Source: an uncultured Actinomycetes bacterium
GTDB taxonomy: Bacteria > Actinomycetota > Acidimicrobiia > Acidimicrobiales > Acidimicrobilacustridaceae
DNA: 64,000 nt
Reading direction: 5' to 3'
NCBI GenBank assembly: GCA_937876315.1
Contig: CALEHQ010000028.1
Coordinates: 59,680-123,679, forward strand
The notes below the pieces were generated by a model. It did not search any database. It was not told the origin of the DNA and saw only the letters and a list, made by a program, of their open reading frames with translations. The position numbers and the translations under genes are program-made. Of this stretch, positions 9,151 through 17,497 are shown piece by piece. Positions within the stretch are counted from its first letter, which is position 1; every line of letters starts with the position of its first letter.

Positions 9151-9156
9151 TAGCCT
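9151..9156 (+). promoter_or_regulatory. Predicted -10 box TAGCCT for rarA
   Basis: TAGCCT ends exactly 6 bases before ATG 9163 and no ribosome-binding site is visible, so a leaderless transcript is likely. The preceding bases CCGG repeat what stands before the hisS and aroC boxes. Confidence 0.5.
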
Positions 9157-9162
9157 CGGCAA

Positions 9163-10512
9163 ATGACCGAGGACCTGTTCGCTGCCGCTGCCGAAGATCG
9201 GCTTGCACGTCAGGCTCCGCTCGCTGCCCGGCTTCGTCCGAAGAATCTCGACGAGGTCGTTGGCCAAGAACATCTGCTTGGCCCCGGTAAACCGCTGCGG
9301 GCGCTGATCGAAGCCGATCGGCTCTCGTCGGTAATCCTTTGGGGCCCGCCGGGAACAGGAAAGACCACGATCTCCCAGCTCATCGCCCGTACGACTTCGA
9401 AAGCCTTTGAGCAACTCTCAGCTGTGAGCGCATCGGTGAAGGACGTGCGAGAGGTGGCCGCTGGTGCACAAGAGCGCCTGGCTATGCGCGGCCAAGGAAC
9501 AATTCTGTTTCTCGACGAGGTCCATCGATTCAATAAGTCTCAGCAAGATGCATTGCTGCCGTCGGTAGAAAGCGGCTTGCTCGTACTCATCGGCGCAACG
9601 ACCGAGAACCCATTTTTCGAAGTGAACCCGCCGCTATTGAGCCGGTCGACGCTGTTTCGGCTCGACCTTTTGTCAGCGGACGCTTGCGGGCAACTCGTCG
9701 ATCGCGGATTGGCTGCCGAAGGCGCCAGTATCGACGACGATGCGCGTCAACTCTTGGTCGATCGTGCCAATGGTGATGGTCGCCATGTCCTCACCAGCCT
9801 CGAGGTTGCCATTGCGCTTGCCCACGAGCACTCCGATGCCGCTCGCGACGGATCGGGATCAATTGTCGATGAATCCATTCGGGTCACCGCTGCCGATGTC
9901 GAAGCAGCCCTCGGCACGAAAGCACTTCGATATGGGCGTGACGATCACTACGACGTCATCTCGGCGTTCATCAAGTCGATTCGAGGTTCGGACCCCGACG
10001 CTGGTCTCTATTGGTTGGCCCGGATGCTTGAAGCCGGCGAAGACGCCAGGTTCATTGCTCGGCGCCTCGTCATCCTGGCGAGTGAAGACATCGGCATGGC
10101 CGATTCGAATTCGCTCGTGATCGCTGATGCTGCTGCCCGGGCAGTCGAGTTCGTCGGTCTGCCTGAAGCCCAGCTCAATTTGGCCCACGCTGTGGTGCAC
10201 CTCGCCACCGCTCCGAAGTCGAATCGGGTCACCGTCGCCCTCGGCCGAGCCCAATCCGATGTGCGCGATCAGGCCGGGGGAGAGGTGCCGATCCACCTCC
10301 GCGATGGTCACTACAAGGGTGCCAAAAGCCTCGGTCACGGACAGGGCTACGAGTACCCTCATGAGCAGCCTGAGGGCTGGGTCGACCAGCAGTACCGGCC
10401 GGCCGAACTCGAAGGTCGGGTCTATTACGAGCCATCCCCCCATGGTGGCGAAGCCGAGGTCCGAGACCGCATGGATGAACACAAACAGCACCCCCAGGAG
10501 CCTCAGCCATGA
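9163..10512 (+). CDS. rarA: Replication-associated recombination protein A (AAA+ ATPase)
   Basis: RarA/MgsA-type AAA+ ATPase (449 residues) that acts at stalled replication forks. It starts with the family's N-terminal RLRPKNLDEVVGQEHLLGPG, then Walker A GPPGTGKTT, Walker B ILFLDEVHRFNKSQQDALL and sensor 1 GATTENPFFEV. The C-terminal half contains the MgsA tetramerisation region with LASEDIGMADSN and ends with YEYPHE. RarA resembles RuvB and the DNA polymerase clamp loader, but this set of C-terminal motifs is specific. It follows aspS, as in other actinobacteria, and overlaps the next gene as ATGA. Confidence 0.93.
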   Translation: MTEDLFAAAAEDRLARQAPLAARLRPKNLDEVVGQEHLLGPGKPLRALIEADRLSSVILWGPPGTGKTTISQLIARTTSKAFEQLSAVSASVKDVREVAAGAQERLAMRGQGTILFLDEVHRFNKSQQDALLPSVESGLLVLIGATTENPFFEVNPPLLSRSTLFRLDLLSADACGQLVDRGLAAEGASIDDDARQLLVDRANGDGRHVLTSLEVAIALAHEHSDAARDGSGSIVDESIRVTAADVEAALGTKALRYGRDDHYDVISAFIKSIRGSDPDAGLYWLARMLEAGEDARFIARRLVILASEDIGMADSNSLVIADAAARAVEFVGLPEAQLNLAHAVVHLATAPKSNRVTVALGRAQSDVRDQAGGEVPIHLRDGHYKGAKSLGHGQGYEYPHEQPEGWVDQQYRPAELEGRVYYEPSPHGGEAEVRDRMDEHKQHPQEPQP

Positions 10513-10967
10513 GCACCATTTCTGTCGTGTTGATCGTGGTCGCAATTGTGGGTCTTGTGGTCGTTGCTATGGCGGTGCAGTCACTCATCACCACGCTGCG
10601 TTCGCTTCGAACAACGGTGGAAGATCTCCGCATAGAAACAATGTCGGCAGTCGCCGAACTGCGGGCCACGGTCGCGCTCGCCAATGGTGAAATCGAACGC
10701 GTTGACTCGTTGCTCGACACCGCCGAGACAGTCGGCGCTCGCGTTGAAGCAACCTCGCGGCTTGCGTGGTTGGTCATGCGCAACCCGCTCGTGAAGTTGG
10801 CGTCGCTTTCAGTCGCGACCGATCGAAACGCGCAGCGACTTGCGCGCAACGACACTCAGATTGATGCGGTTGAGCCACTTGCGATCACAGACGGATCTCG
10901 CGGAAAATCGCGTCGTTCACGTAACGCTCGAACTGTCACATCACGTCGCGAACGACGGGCCAGCTGA
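10509..10967 (+). CDS. DUF948-like membrane-anchored protein
   Basis: A 152-residue protein with an N-terminal membrane span (about residues 4-24), then a helical segment of about 60 residues rich in Leu, Val, Glu and Arg that looks like a coiled coil, and a strongly basic C-terminus (RGKSRRSRNARTVTSRRERR). The shape matches DUF948 proteins, which stand just before alaS in many actinobacteria. The function is not known. The ATG overlaps the rarA stop, and the stop overlaps the next ATG by one base, so it forms one unit with both neighbours. Confidence 0.7.
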   Translation: MSTISVVLIVVAIVGLVVVAMAVQSLITTLRSLRTTVEDLRIETMSAVAELRATVALANGEIERVDSLLDTAETVGARVEATSRLAWLVMRNPLVKLASLSVATDRNAQRLARNDTQIDAVEPLAITDGSRGKSRRSRNARTVTSRRERRAS

Positions 10968-11251
10968 TGTTTAAACGTGCCACTTGGTTCACTGTGGGCA
11001 CTGCAGTTGGCGTGACCGGAACAGTGGTCGGATACCTCCGTGCCCGTGATCTTGCCCGTCGTCATCTGCCCGAAAATGTGAGCGAGGCCGCGGTTCGCGC
11101 CGCGGAATTGGCCGATTCTGGGGTCCGTGTGGCGGTTGACCGCGGAATTTCTTTCGTGGGTGAAATACGCACCAACGCCGAGGCCACAAAGCAGACCCGC
11201 AAGCAGGCGGAATCGCTGCTGCGTCATCAGCTAGAACGTGCGGGCCTCTGA
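10967..11251 (+). CDS. Small membrane-associated protein, DUF6167-like
   Basis: A 94-residue protein beginning MFKRATWFTVGTAVGV, a single hydrophobic N-terminal helix, followed by an amphipathic Ala/Arg/Glu-rich region. In streptomycetes and relatives a protein of this size and N-terminal pattern stands between the DUF948 gene and alaS, and I assign the family mainly on that position and pattern. It starts on the last base of the preceding stop codon. The role is unknown; the pair may act together at the membrane. Confidence 0.65.
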   Translation: MFKRATWFTVGTAVGVTGTVVGYLRARDLARRHLPENVSEAAVRAAELADSGVRVAVDRGISFVGEIRTNAEATKQTRKQAESLLRHQLERAGL

Positions 11252-11308
11252 ACGGACGCAGGAACTGGCTGTAGTACTTTTACCCGCACATAAATTATTC
11301 GATTGAGT

Positions 11309-11314
11309 TACAAT
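11309..11314 (+). promoter_or_regulatory. Predicted -10 box TACAAT
   Basis: TACAAT ends 5 bases before GTG 11320 and lies in a locally AT-rich stretch that stands out from its GC-rich surroundings. It predicts a leaderless transcript for the small gene that follows. Confidence 0.5.
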
Positions 11315-11319
11315 GCAAT

Positions 11320-11586
11320 GTGGCCATAGCCGTCCTCGTGATCGTCGTTGGGCTCATCGTGGGAGTCACGATTGAGACCTTTCTCTCGAATCGGCAACGC
11401 GCCCGGAACGGCGTCAACTTCGAGATCGAAACCGAGACACTCAAGCCTTCTCCACCTCGACCACCTGAAGCTCAATTTATCGACGATGGCGAAGGCTTTC
11501 GCATCATCGGACCACTGGACTTCGACGATCCCGAAGCAGCGCCCTGGGAAAAAGACGATCCATCAGGTTCCGCAGAGACACATTGA
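11320..11586 (+). CDS. Hypothetical small protein with N-terminal membrane span
   Basis: An 88-residue protein starting at GTG 11320. An N-terminal hydrophobic helix (about residues 2-20) is followed by a basic turn NRQRARN and an acidic, Pro-rich soluble tail with EDF-type repeats near the end (FDDPEAAPWEKDDPSG). I do not recognise a family. Evidence that it is real: a TACAAT box five bases before the start, a sensible membrane-anchor layout and a position in a gap that would otherwise be empty. It precedes alaS by 40 bases. Confidence 0.55.
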   Translation: MAIAVLVIVVGLIVGVTIETFLSNRQRARNGVNFEIETETLKPSPPRPPEAQFIDDGEGFRIIGPLDFDDPEAAPWEKDDPSGSAETH

Positions 11587-11611
11587 ATCGGTTAGCGCGG
11601 TTGCCAGTCAT

Positions 11612-11617
11612 TAGGCT
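11612..11617 (+). promoter_or_regulatory. Possible -10 box TAGGCT for alaS
   Basis: TAGGCT ends 9 bases before ATG 11627. The spacing is slightly longer than at the other leaderless-type starts here, and no ribosome-binding site is seen. Confidence 0.4.
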
Positions 11618-11626
11618 GACCGCACC

Positions 11627-14200
11627 ATGAACCCGATGACTGCGAACGAGTTGCGCCGCGCCTTCACCTCGTTCTTCGAGGCCCGAGGTCACACGATTGT
11701 TCCCTCGGCCAGCCTCATCCCACATGATCCTGACCTTCTCTTCACTGTTGCCGGCATGGTCCCGTTCAAGCCGTACTTCCTCGGTGAGCAGCAACCACCC
11801 TTCAATCGGGCCACCACGGTGCAGAAGTGTGTTCGAGCTGGCGGTAAGGATTCCGATCTTGAAGAGGTCGGCCGCGACGCCCGTCACCTTTCGTTCTTCG
11901 AAATGCTCGGCAACTTCTCCTTTGGTGACTATTTCAAGCACGAAGCCATCCCGATGGCCTGGGACATGGTCACCAACCTGTTTGGGATCGATCCAGAACT
12001 CCTTTGGGTGACCTGCCATCTGACCGACCAAGAAGCTGCCGATATCTGGCGTGACGAGGTCGGTGTGCATCCCGACCGCATTCAATTCCTCGATGCCGAC
12101 AACTGGTGGGGCCCTCCCGGCGGCCCTCCCGGACCGTGTGGTCCCTGCTCGGAGATTTACGTCGACAAGGGTGCGGCATACGGCCCCGAGGGTGGGCCCG
12201 CATCTGGTAGCGACGAAAGGTTCCTTGAAATCTGGAATCTCGTGTTTATGCAGTTCGCTCGCGATGCCGATGGCCACGACACCGAGTTGCCAAAGAAGAA
12301 CATCGACACTGGCGCTGGTCTCGAACGAATCCTCGGTGTGCTCCAGGGTGTTGATTCTGTTTTTGAAACTGATGTTCTCGCTCCGCTTGTAGAAACTGCA
12401 CAGCGCGTAACGAATACAAGACTTGGCGCAGCGGAGCGTTCCGATATTTCGCTTCGGATTCTCGCTGAGCATGCCCGCACCATGAGTTTCCTCGTGAGTG
12501 ACGGTGTGTTCCCGTCGAACGAAGGACGCGGCTACGTGCTGCGCCGGATCATTCGCCGGGCGGTGCGCGAGGCGTACTTGCTCGATGTTGCCGATCTCGT
12601 TACGCCGACGCTCGTTGATACCACTGTTGAAGTCATGGGCGAGGCCTATCCCGATCTCGTGAAGCAACAAGATTTCGTTCGCACGGTTGTTGCGCGCGAA
12701 GAGGAACGATTCCGGGCAACGCTCAAATCCGGCACGGCATTGCTCGACACAGAACTCGATCGTCTCGGTCCTGGCGCAACTATCGGTGGTTCTGTCGCAT
12801 TCCTTCTGCACGATACGCATGGTTTCCCGCTCGAACTCACTCGCGAAATCGCGCTCGAACGCGGCCACGATGTCGACGAAGACGGGTTCGCTTCTGAAAT
12901 GGCCGAACAGCGTCAGCGGGCCAAGGACGCCCGTAAGGGATCGGGTGGCGAAAGCGTCGAAGTATTCGCTGCCGTTTCGGCTGAGTACGGTCCTACGCAC
13001 TTCCTTGGCGACGATTCGTATGCCATCGATGCAAATGTTCTTGCGGTTACTGACGATTCAATCGTTCTCGACCACACGCCGTTTTATGCAGAATCGGGCG
13101 GTCAGGTTGGCGATACTGGTGTGATCACCTCGCCGACTGGTCGTGCTCGAATCGTCGAAACGGTTTATGGCGCGCCCGGTGTTGTGCGTCACCGTTTCGA
13201 AGTTCTTGAAGGCGATATTGAAGTTGGTCAAACCGTTACTGCGGTCATCGACGGTGAACGCCGTGACGCCATCAAACGCAATCACACCGCAACTCACCTT
13301 CTCCACTGGGCATTGCGTGAAACGCTTGGCGACCATGTGAAACAGCAAGGTTCACTTGTTGGTCCCGAACGCCTTCGTTTCGACTTCTCTCATTACGAAG
13401 CATTGAGTGACGACGAAATCATCGCGATCGAAGACCTCGTTGCCAGCGATATTCTCGCCAACTCTCCGGCTCGTCATTACGAAACGACGAAAGACAAAGC
13501 CGAAGAAATAGGCGCCATTGCGTTCTTTGGTGACAAGTACGGCGATGTCGTCAAAGTTCTCGAAGCTGGCCCGCATTCCACCGAATTGTGCGGTGGCACA
13601 CATGTCAGAGCACTTGGTGATATTGGCCCGGTAAAGATCATCAGTGAAGCCTCGATCGGTTCGAACATTCGACGGATCGAAGCAGTTTCGGGCATGGGTC
13701 CACTTGAACGACTTCGTGAAGACGAGCGACGCATCAAGGCCGCGGCTGAAGCAATGGGTGTTGCCATTGACGAACTCGTCGACGCCGTCGAACGCCGTGT
13801 TGCCGAAGTGAAAGACCTTCGAACTCGAATCCGCGACCTTGAACGACAGGCTGCTGCAGGTCGTTCCGGTGAACTCGCCGAACAAGCCGTCGATGGCATT
13901 GTCATCGCTCGTGTCGACGGACTCGACCGCGATGGAGTCCGCGACCTCGCTGTTGCCGTGCGTGACCGCGCCGGCATCAAGGCCGTTGTTCTCGGTACCG
14001 CGCCAGACGGTGGCGGGGTCACGATCGTGGCTGCTGTTGCTGCCGACTCTGGTCTCAATGCATCCGAACTCATCGCTGATGCGGCCAAGAAGGTCAAAGG
14101 TGGCGGCGGAAAGAGCGCCGATCTCGCGGTAGCCGGAGGTAAAGATCCCGAAGCACTCGACGAGGCCCTCGATCTTGTTCGGGCGGCGGTTCGCTCCTAG
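11627..14200 (+). CDS. alaS: Alanine--tRNA ligase
   Basis: AlaRS of 857 residues. The N-terminal class II core includes LRRAFTSFFEARGH, MVPFKPYFLGEQ and LSFFEMLGNFSFGDYFK. The editing domain has the zinc-type HxxxH in NHTATHLLHW and CGGTHV further on. A C-terminal coiled-coil and C-Ala domain with GGGGKSADLAVAGGKDPE closes the protein. It removes mischarged Ser and Gly as well as charging tRNA-Ala. A second Met three codons in is an equally possible start. It shares one base with ruvX and leads the ruvX-mltG-aroE cluster. No T-box or other riboswitch is present in the short upstream gap. Confidence 0.96.
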   Translation: MNPMTANELRRAFTSFFEARGHTIVPSASLIPHDPDLLFTVAGMVPFKPYFLGEQQPPFNRATTVQKCVRAGGKDSDLEEVGRDARHLSFFEMLGNFSFGDYFKHEAIPMAWDMVTNLFGIDPELLWVTCHLTDQEAADIWRDEVGVHPDRIQFLDADNWWGPPGGPPGPCGPCSEIYVDKGAAYGPEGGPASGSDERFLEIWNLVFMQFARDADGHDTELPKKNIDTGAGLERILGVLQGVDSVFETDVLAPLVETAQRVTNTRLGAAERSDISLRILAEHARTMSFLVSDGVFPSNEGRGYVLRRIIRRAVREAYLLDVADLVTPTLVDTTVEVMGEAYPDLVKQQDFVRTVVAREEERFRATLKSGTALLDTELDRLGPGATIGGSVAFLLHDTHGFPLELTREIALERGHDVDEDGFASEMAEQRQRAKDARKGSGGESVEVFAAVSAEYGPTHFLGDDSYAIDANVLAVTDDSIVLDHTPFYAESGGQVGDTGVITSPTGRARIVETVYGAPGVVRHRFEVLEGDIEVGQTVTAVIDGERRDAIKRNHTATHLLHWALRETLGDHVKQQGSLVGPERLRFDFSHYEALSDDEIIAIEDLVASDILANSPARHYETTKDKAEEIGAIAFFGDKYGDVVKVLEAGPHSTELCGGTHVRALGDIGPVKIISEASIGSNIRRIEAVSGMGPLERLREDERRIKAAAEAMGVAIDELVDAVERRVAEVKDLRTRIRDLERQAAAGRSGELAEQAVDGIVIARVDGLDRDGVRDLAVAVRDRAGIKAVVLGTAPDGGGVTIVAAVAADSGLNASELIADAAKKVKGGGGKSADLAVAGGKDPEALDEALDLVRAAVRS

Positions 14201-14622
14201 TGCGAGCCCTCGGCATCGATTTTGGCGAGCGGCGCATCGGTATTGCGCTTTCTTCAGGGTCGGTGGCGTCCCCATTAGAAACGGTGCAACGGTCTGGAGA
14301 TCATTCGACCGATCATCGGAGAATCCTTGATATTGCAACGGAATGGGAGGTCGACACCCTCGTGGTGGGTCTGCCCCTTTCGCTTGACGGTTCGGAAGGG
14401 CCTGCAGCCCTATTGGTGCGCTCTGAGATTGAAGAACTGGTCGCGGCGACATCACTCCCGGTCGTTCCCTACGATGAGCGACTCACCACGGTGACGGCCA
14501 CCCGCCTGCTGCAGGAGGGTGAGGTGTCGGGACGTTCCCAGCGCCAAATGGTCGATCAAGTCGCTGCCGCGGTGATGCTGCAGGCTTGGCTCGACCGCCG
14601 AGTTGCGCAAACCGATTCCTAA
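14200..14622 (+). CDS. ruvX: Putative pre-16S rRNA nuclease / Holliday-junction resolvase-like YqgF
   Basis: A 140-residue RNase H-fold protein of the YqgF/RuvX family. The start LGIDFGERRIGIALS holds the first catalytic Asp, VGLPLSLDGSEGPAA follows, and PYDERLTTVTA carries the conserved second acidic residue. Members process the 5' end of 16S rRNA; some have been tied to Holliday-junction or transcription roles. The GTG start uses the last base of the alaS stop codon, so translation is coupled. The alaS-ruvX-mltG order is typical for actinobacteria. Confidence 0.9.
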   Translation: MRALGIDFGERRIGIALSSGSVASPLETVQRSGDHSTDHRRILDIATEWEVDTLVVGLPLSLDGSEGPAALLVRSEIEELVAATSLPVVPYDERLTTVTATRLLQEGEVSGRSQRQMVDQVAAAVMLQAWLDRRVAQTDS

Positions 14623-14643
14623 CCACGACACACAGAGCGAGCC

Positions 14644-15900
14644 GTGCCCGAACAACCAGATCCGTTCGAACTTTTCGGGCTCGAGCCCTCGACGCCTCAG
14701 GCTCCGCCGGCGCCGCCTTCTCCCGCGACGCCTTCGTCGTCGGCAGGGACACCGGTACCTCGGTCTGTACCTGCAGTCGCTTCTGCTCCAACTGCAGCGA
14801 ACAATGGCGGCGACGGCGATTTCGTTGCCGTGAAAGGTGGCGGTGGAGGCAGTGGAGGAGGCCGATGGGCCCTGCTGATCGGCGTGCCGCTGATCGTCGT
14901 CGCAGTTTGCATCGCGGCAGCTGGTTTTTGGGTCAAAGGAAAGATCGATCCAGGTTCGCCAGGCGAAGAAGTCGCATTCAGCATCGCGAAGGGCGCGACG
15001 ACCTCGCAGATCGCGACATCGCTTGCAGAGAAAAAGATCGTTTCGAGCGCGACGGTTTTCGAGTGGTACGTGAAGTGGAAGGGCGGCGATCCCTTTCAAG
15101 CCGGCAAGTATGAGGGTCTGCGTGTGAATAGTCCCATGGGCGAGGTTGTCGACATTCTGAAAGCGGGTCCGCCGCCGCCGACGACGGTTTCATTCCTTGT
15201 TCGTGAAGGCTTGTGGCTTTCAGAGTTCAAGAAACTTACGCTCGAAAAGTTCCCGACGATGGACCCAGCAGCGCTTGATGCTGCGTTGACGAACACGCAT
15301 CCGTCGTTGCAACCTGCTGGTTCAACGAACATCGAAGGGTTTCTCTTTCCTGCAACGTATGAAATTGCGCAACAAGACGTTGGGAATGCACAAAAGCTCA
15401 TCGATCAGATGACCGCAGCGTTCGACCGCGTCTCAAAAGCCGAAGGTCTTCCCGATGCAACCGCCAAACTGAAGGGAGTGGCCGGAACGAAGTCCATCTC
15501 TCCCTACGAAGCGCTCATCGTTGCATCACTTGTGGAGTCGGAAGCAAAGGTTGACGAGGATCGCGCCAAGATCGCGCGAGTGATTTACAACCGCCTTGCG
15601 GTTGGCGAAACACTTGGCATCGATGCGTCGGTGCTCTATGCCATTCAACAGCGCAAGACGAATCTCACGAACACTGACCTGAAGGTCGATTCTCCTTATA
15701 ACACGCGCCTGAAGAAGGGTCTTCCGCCAGCTCCGATCAATTCGCCGGGTCAGGAGTCAATAAACGCCGCGCTGAATCCAGCTCCAGGTGATTGGCTGTT
15801 CTACGTGCTTACTGACAAAGACGGGCGCCACTACTTCACCGACACTCTGTCTGACTTCAACCGAGCCGTGGCCGATGCGAAAGCTCGAGGAGTCTTCTGA
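14644..15900 (+). CDS. mltG: Endolytic murein transglycosylase MltG
   Basis: A 418-residue YceG-like protein that cuts nascent glycan strands at the inner membrane. The first 75 residues are a Pro/Ala/Ser-rich cytoplasmic stretch with a Gly-rich run (KGGGGGSGGG), followed by one membrane span (about residues 78-97). The outer domain has a LysM-like part and the catalytic region ALIVASLVESEAKVDEDR, in which one Glu is the expected catalytic residue, then NRLAVG and SPYNTR...GLPPAPINSPG. A GTG start with no clear ribosome-binding site lies 21 bases after ruvX. The long disordered N-terminus is common in actinobacterial MltG. Confidence 0.93.
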   Translation: MPEQPDPFELFGLEPSTPQAPPAPPSPATPSSSAGTPVPRSVPAVASAPTAANNGGDGDFVAVKGGGGGSGGGRWALLIGVPLIVVAVCIAAAGFWVKGKIDPGSPGEEVAFSIAKGATTSQIATSLAEKKIVSSATVFEWYVKWKGGDPFQAGKYEGLRVNSPMGEVVDILKAGPPPPTTVSFLVREGLWLSEFKKLTLEKFPTMDPAALDAALTNTHPSLQPAGSTNIEGFLFPATYEIAQQDVGNAQKLIDQMTAAFDRVSKAEGLPDATAKLKGVAGTKSISPYEALIVASLVESEAKVDEDRAKIARVIYNRLAVGETLGIDASVLYAIQQRKTNLTNTDLKVDSPYNTRLKKGLPPAPINSPGQESINAALNPAPGDWLFYVLTDKDGRHYFTDTLSDFNRAVADAKARGVF

Positions 15901-16742
15901 TGCCGTCAACTAGTGCAACCCGTTTAGCTGCAGTCATCGGCGATCCCGTTCGTCATTCGCTTTCGCCAACCCTGATGAATGCTGCGTTCGAGGCTGCTGG
16001 GCTCGACTGGACCTATGTCGCTCTCGAAGTGGCTTCAGCAGGACTGCCGGATGCATTCGCTGGCGTCCGCTCTCTGGGTATCGCAGGTCTGTCCATCACG
16101 ATGCCGCATAAAGAAAGTGCAGCGGCATGTGCCGACCAACTCTCGCCGACAGCAGAACGCCTCGGTGCGGTGAACTGCATTGTGAATCATGGGGGACTGC
16201 TCACCGGCCACAACACCGATGGTGAAGGATTTGTTCGCTCGCTGAAACACGGGTTTTGTTTTGATCCGAGTGGAAAGCGATGCGTCGTTCTAGGAGCAGG
16301 CGGCTCTGCTCGTTCGGTCATCCTCGCCCTGTCCGATGCAGGCGCGTCTGAAATCATTGTCGTGAATCGCACATTGGGCCGCGCTGAGCGTGCTGCGGCG
16401 CTTGCGGGCGACCGTGGCGAGGTTGTCGCTCTCGACGGTGCCCATTCTGATCTTGCCGACGCGGACCTCGTCGTAAATGCGACCTCTATCGGGATGGGCG
16501 ACCCCGGGCCAACCGATGTTCCCTTCGATGCGTCGGTACTGCACGAAGGCCAGATCTTGGTCGATATCGTCTACAACCCTCTCGAAACCCCACTGATCGC
16601 AACGGCGCGTGCTCAAGGGGCGTCTGTTGCCAATGGTGTTGCAATGCTCGCTCACCAAGCCGCAGTGCAGTTCGAACTTTGGACAGGGGTTGATGCCCCT
16701 ATCGATGTGATGCTGGCCTCGGTGGCCAGCCAATTGGACTGA
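15900..16742 (+). CDS. aroE: Shikimate dehydrogenase (NADP+)
   Basis: AroE (280 residues) reduces 3-dehydroshikimate to shikimate. The substrate site is seen in HSLSPTLMNAAF and SITMPHKE, where the Lys is catalytic, and GAVNCIV follows. The nucleotide-binding loop is VLGAGGSARSV, and NRTLGRAER fits the NADP-binding region. The ATG shares one base with the mltG stop. Together with aroC, aroK, aroB and aroQ just downstream it supplies most of the chorismate pathway; the first step (aroF/G) and aroA are not in the window. Confidence 0.94.
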   Translation: MPSTSATRLAAVIGDPVRHSLSPTLMNAAFEAAGLDWTYVALEVASAGLPDAFAGVRSLGIAGLSITMPHKESAAACADQLSPTAERLGAVNCIVNHGGLLTGHNTDGEGFVRSLKHGFCFDPSGKRCVVLGAGGSARSVILALSDAGASEIIVVNRTLGRAERAAALAGDRGEVVALDGAHSDLADADLVVNATSIGMGDPGPTDVPFDASVLHEGQILVDIVYNPLETPLIATARAQGASVANGVAMLAHQAAVQFELWTGVDAPIDVMLASVASQLD

Positions 16743-17438
16743 GTGCAACCGATGGACACGATCCGACTTCTCGTGTGCATCGGTCTTGCTCTTCCATGCG
16801 GTGTCTTGATCTCGAGATTGTCTTCGACCTTCGTTACCGAGCGCCCACTCTTTCAACCTTCGGAGGCCCCTCGGGTTTCGCAGCGAACCATCGTGCTTGG
16901 GTCGCTCACACTCGTCACGTTTGTTCTCTTGGCATGGCGATTCGCCGATGCCTCATGGCTTGAGTTCCTTGCTTACCTGGCTGGCTTCGCTGCATTACTC
17001 CTGGCTAGCGCCATCGATTTCACCGAATACCGACTTCCTGACGTTGTTGTGTTGCCCGCGCTGGCGGTCGGACTCCTCCTCGTGGCCATCGTCTCGGTGA
17101 TCGAAGGCGAAAGCGGTCGCGCCCGTTATGCAGTTCTCGGAGCCGCCATCGCATTCGGCGTTCTGCTCGTCGCCCATCTGATCTCGCCCCAAGGCATGGG
17201 GTTCGGAGATGTGAAGTTCGCAGCAGTCCTCGGGCTTATGGTTGGATTCCAAGCGGGCTCGTCTCTCGAGGTGGTCATCCTCGTGCTGTGGGTTTTTCTT
17301 ATCGGATTCGCATTCGGCGCTCTCGGGGGGATCGCTCTTCTCGTTATCCGTGGGCGCAACCAGCCATTCCCGTTTGGTCCATTTTTGGCGATGGGCACGC
17401 TCGTCACTGTCCTTGCGAGTCGCGCGCTCGTGGGCTGA
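16743..17438 (+). CDS. Type IV prepilin peptidase-like protein (A24 family)
   Basis: A 231-residue integral membrane protein with about seven spans. The two catalytic Asp of A24 peptidases are present: Asp92 in IDFTEYRLPD and Asp156 in GMGFGDVKFA. The N-terminal methyltransferase domain with its CxxC pairs, found in classic PilD, is absent, so this is the short form. It starts directly after the aroE stop. Such a peptidase stands between aroE and aroC in many actinobacteria, including mycobacteria, although no pilin or secretion gene is near. The substrate cannot be inferred from this window. Confidence 0.85.
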   Translation: MQPMDTIRLLVCIGLALPCGVLISRLSSTFVTERPLFQPSEAPRVSQRTIVLGSLTLVTFVLLAWRFADASWLEFLAYLAGFAALLLASAIDFTEYRLPDVVVLPALAVGLLLVAIVSVIEGESGRARYAVLGAAIAFGVLLVAHLISPQGMGFGDVKFAAVLGLMVGFQAGSSLEVVILVLWVFLIGFAFGALGGIALLVIRGRNQPFPFGPFLAMGTLVTVLASRALVG

Positions 17439-17485
17439 ATCGAGCGTTTGGGGAAACTGGCTCGGGGGAGGGCAGGAACCGCCGG

Positions 17486-17491
17486 TAGATT
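17486..17491 (+). promoter_or_regulatory. Predicted -10 box TAGATT for aroC
   Basis: TAGATT ends 6 bases before GTG 17498 and is preceded by CCGG, as at hisS and rarA. This predicts a leaderless aroC mRNA and a promoter for aroC-aroK-aroB-aroQ that is separate from the alaS-aroE unit. Confidence 0.55.
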
Positions 17492-17497
17492 GGACTG

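Noticed and set aside
11504..13000. A 498-codon open frame on the minus strand opposite alaS
   Set aside because: It is the shadow of alaS in a GC-rich genome. The alaS frame has complete family motifs, and the antisense product shows no domain pattern or start signal.
13352..14455. A 367-codon minus-strand frame across the alaS end and ruvX
   Set aside because: Antisense to two well-supported genes and without recognisable motifs.
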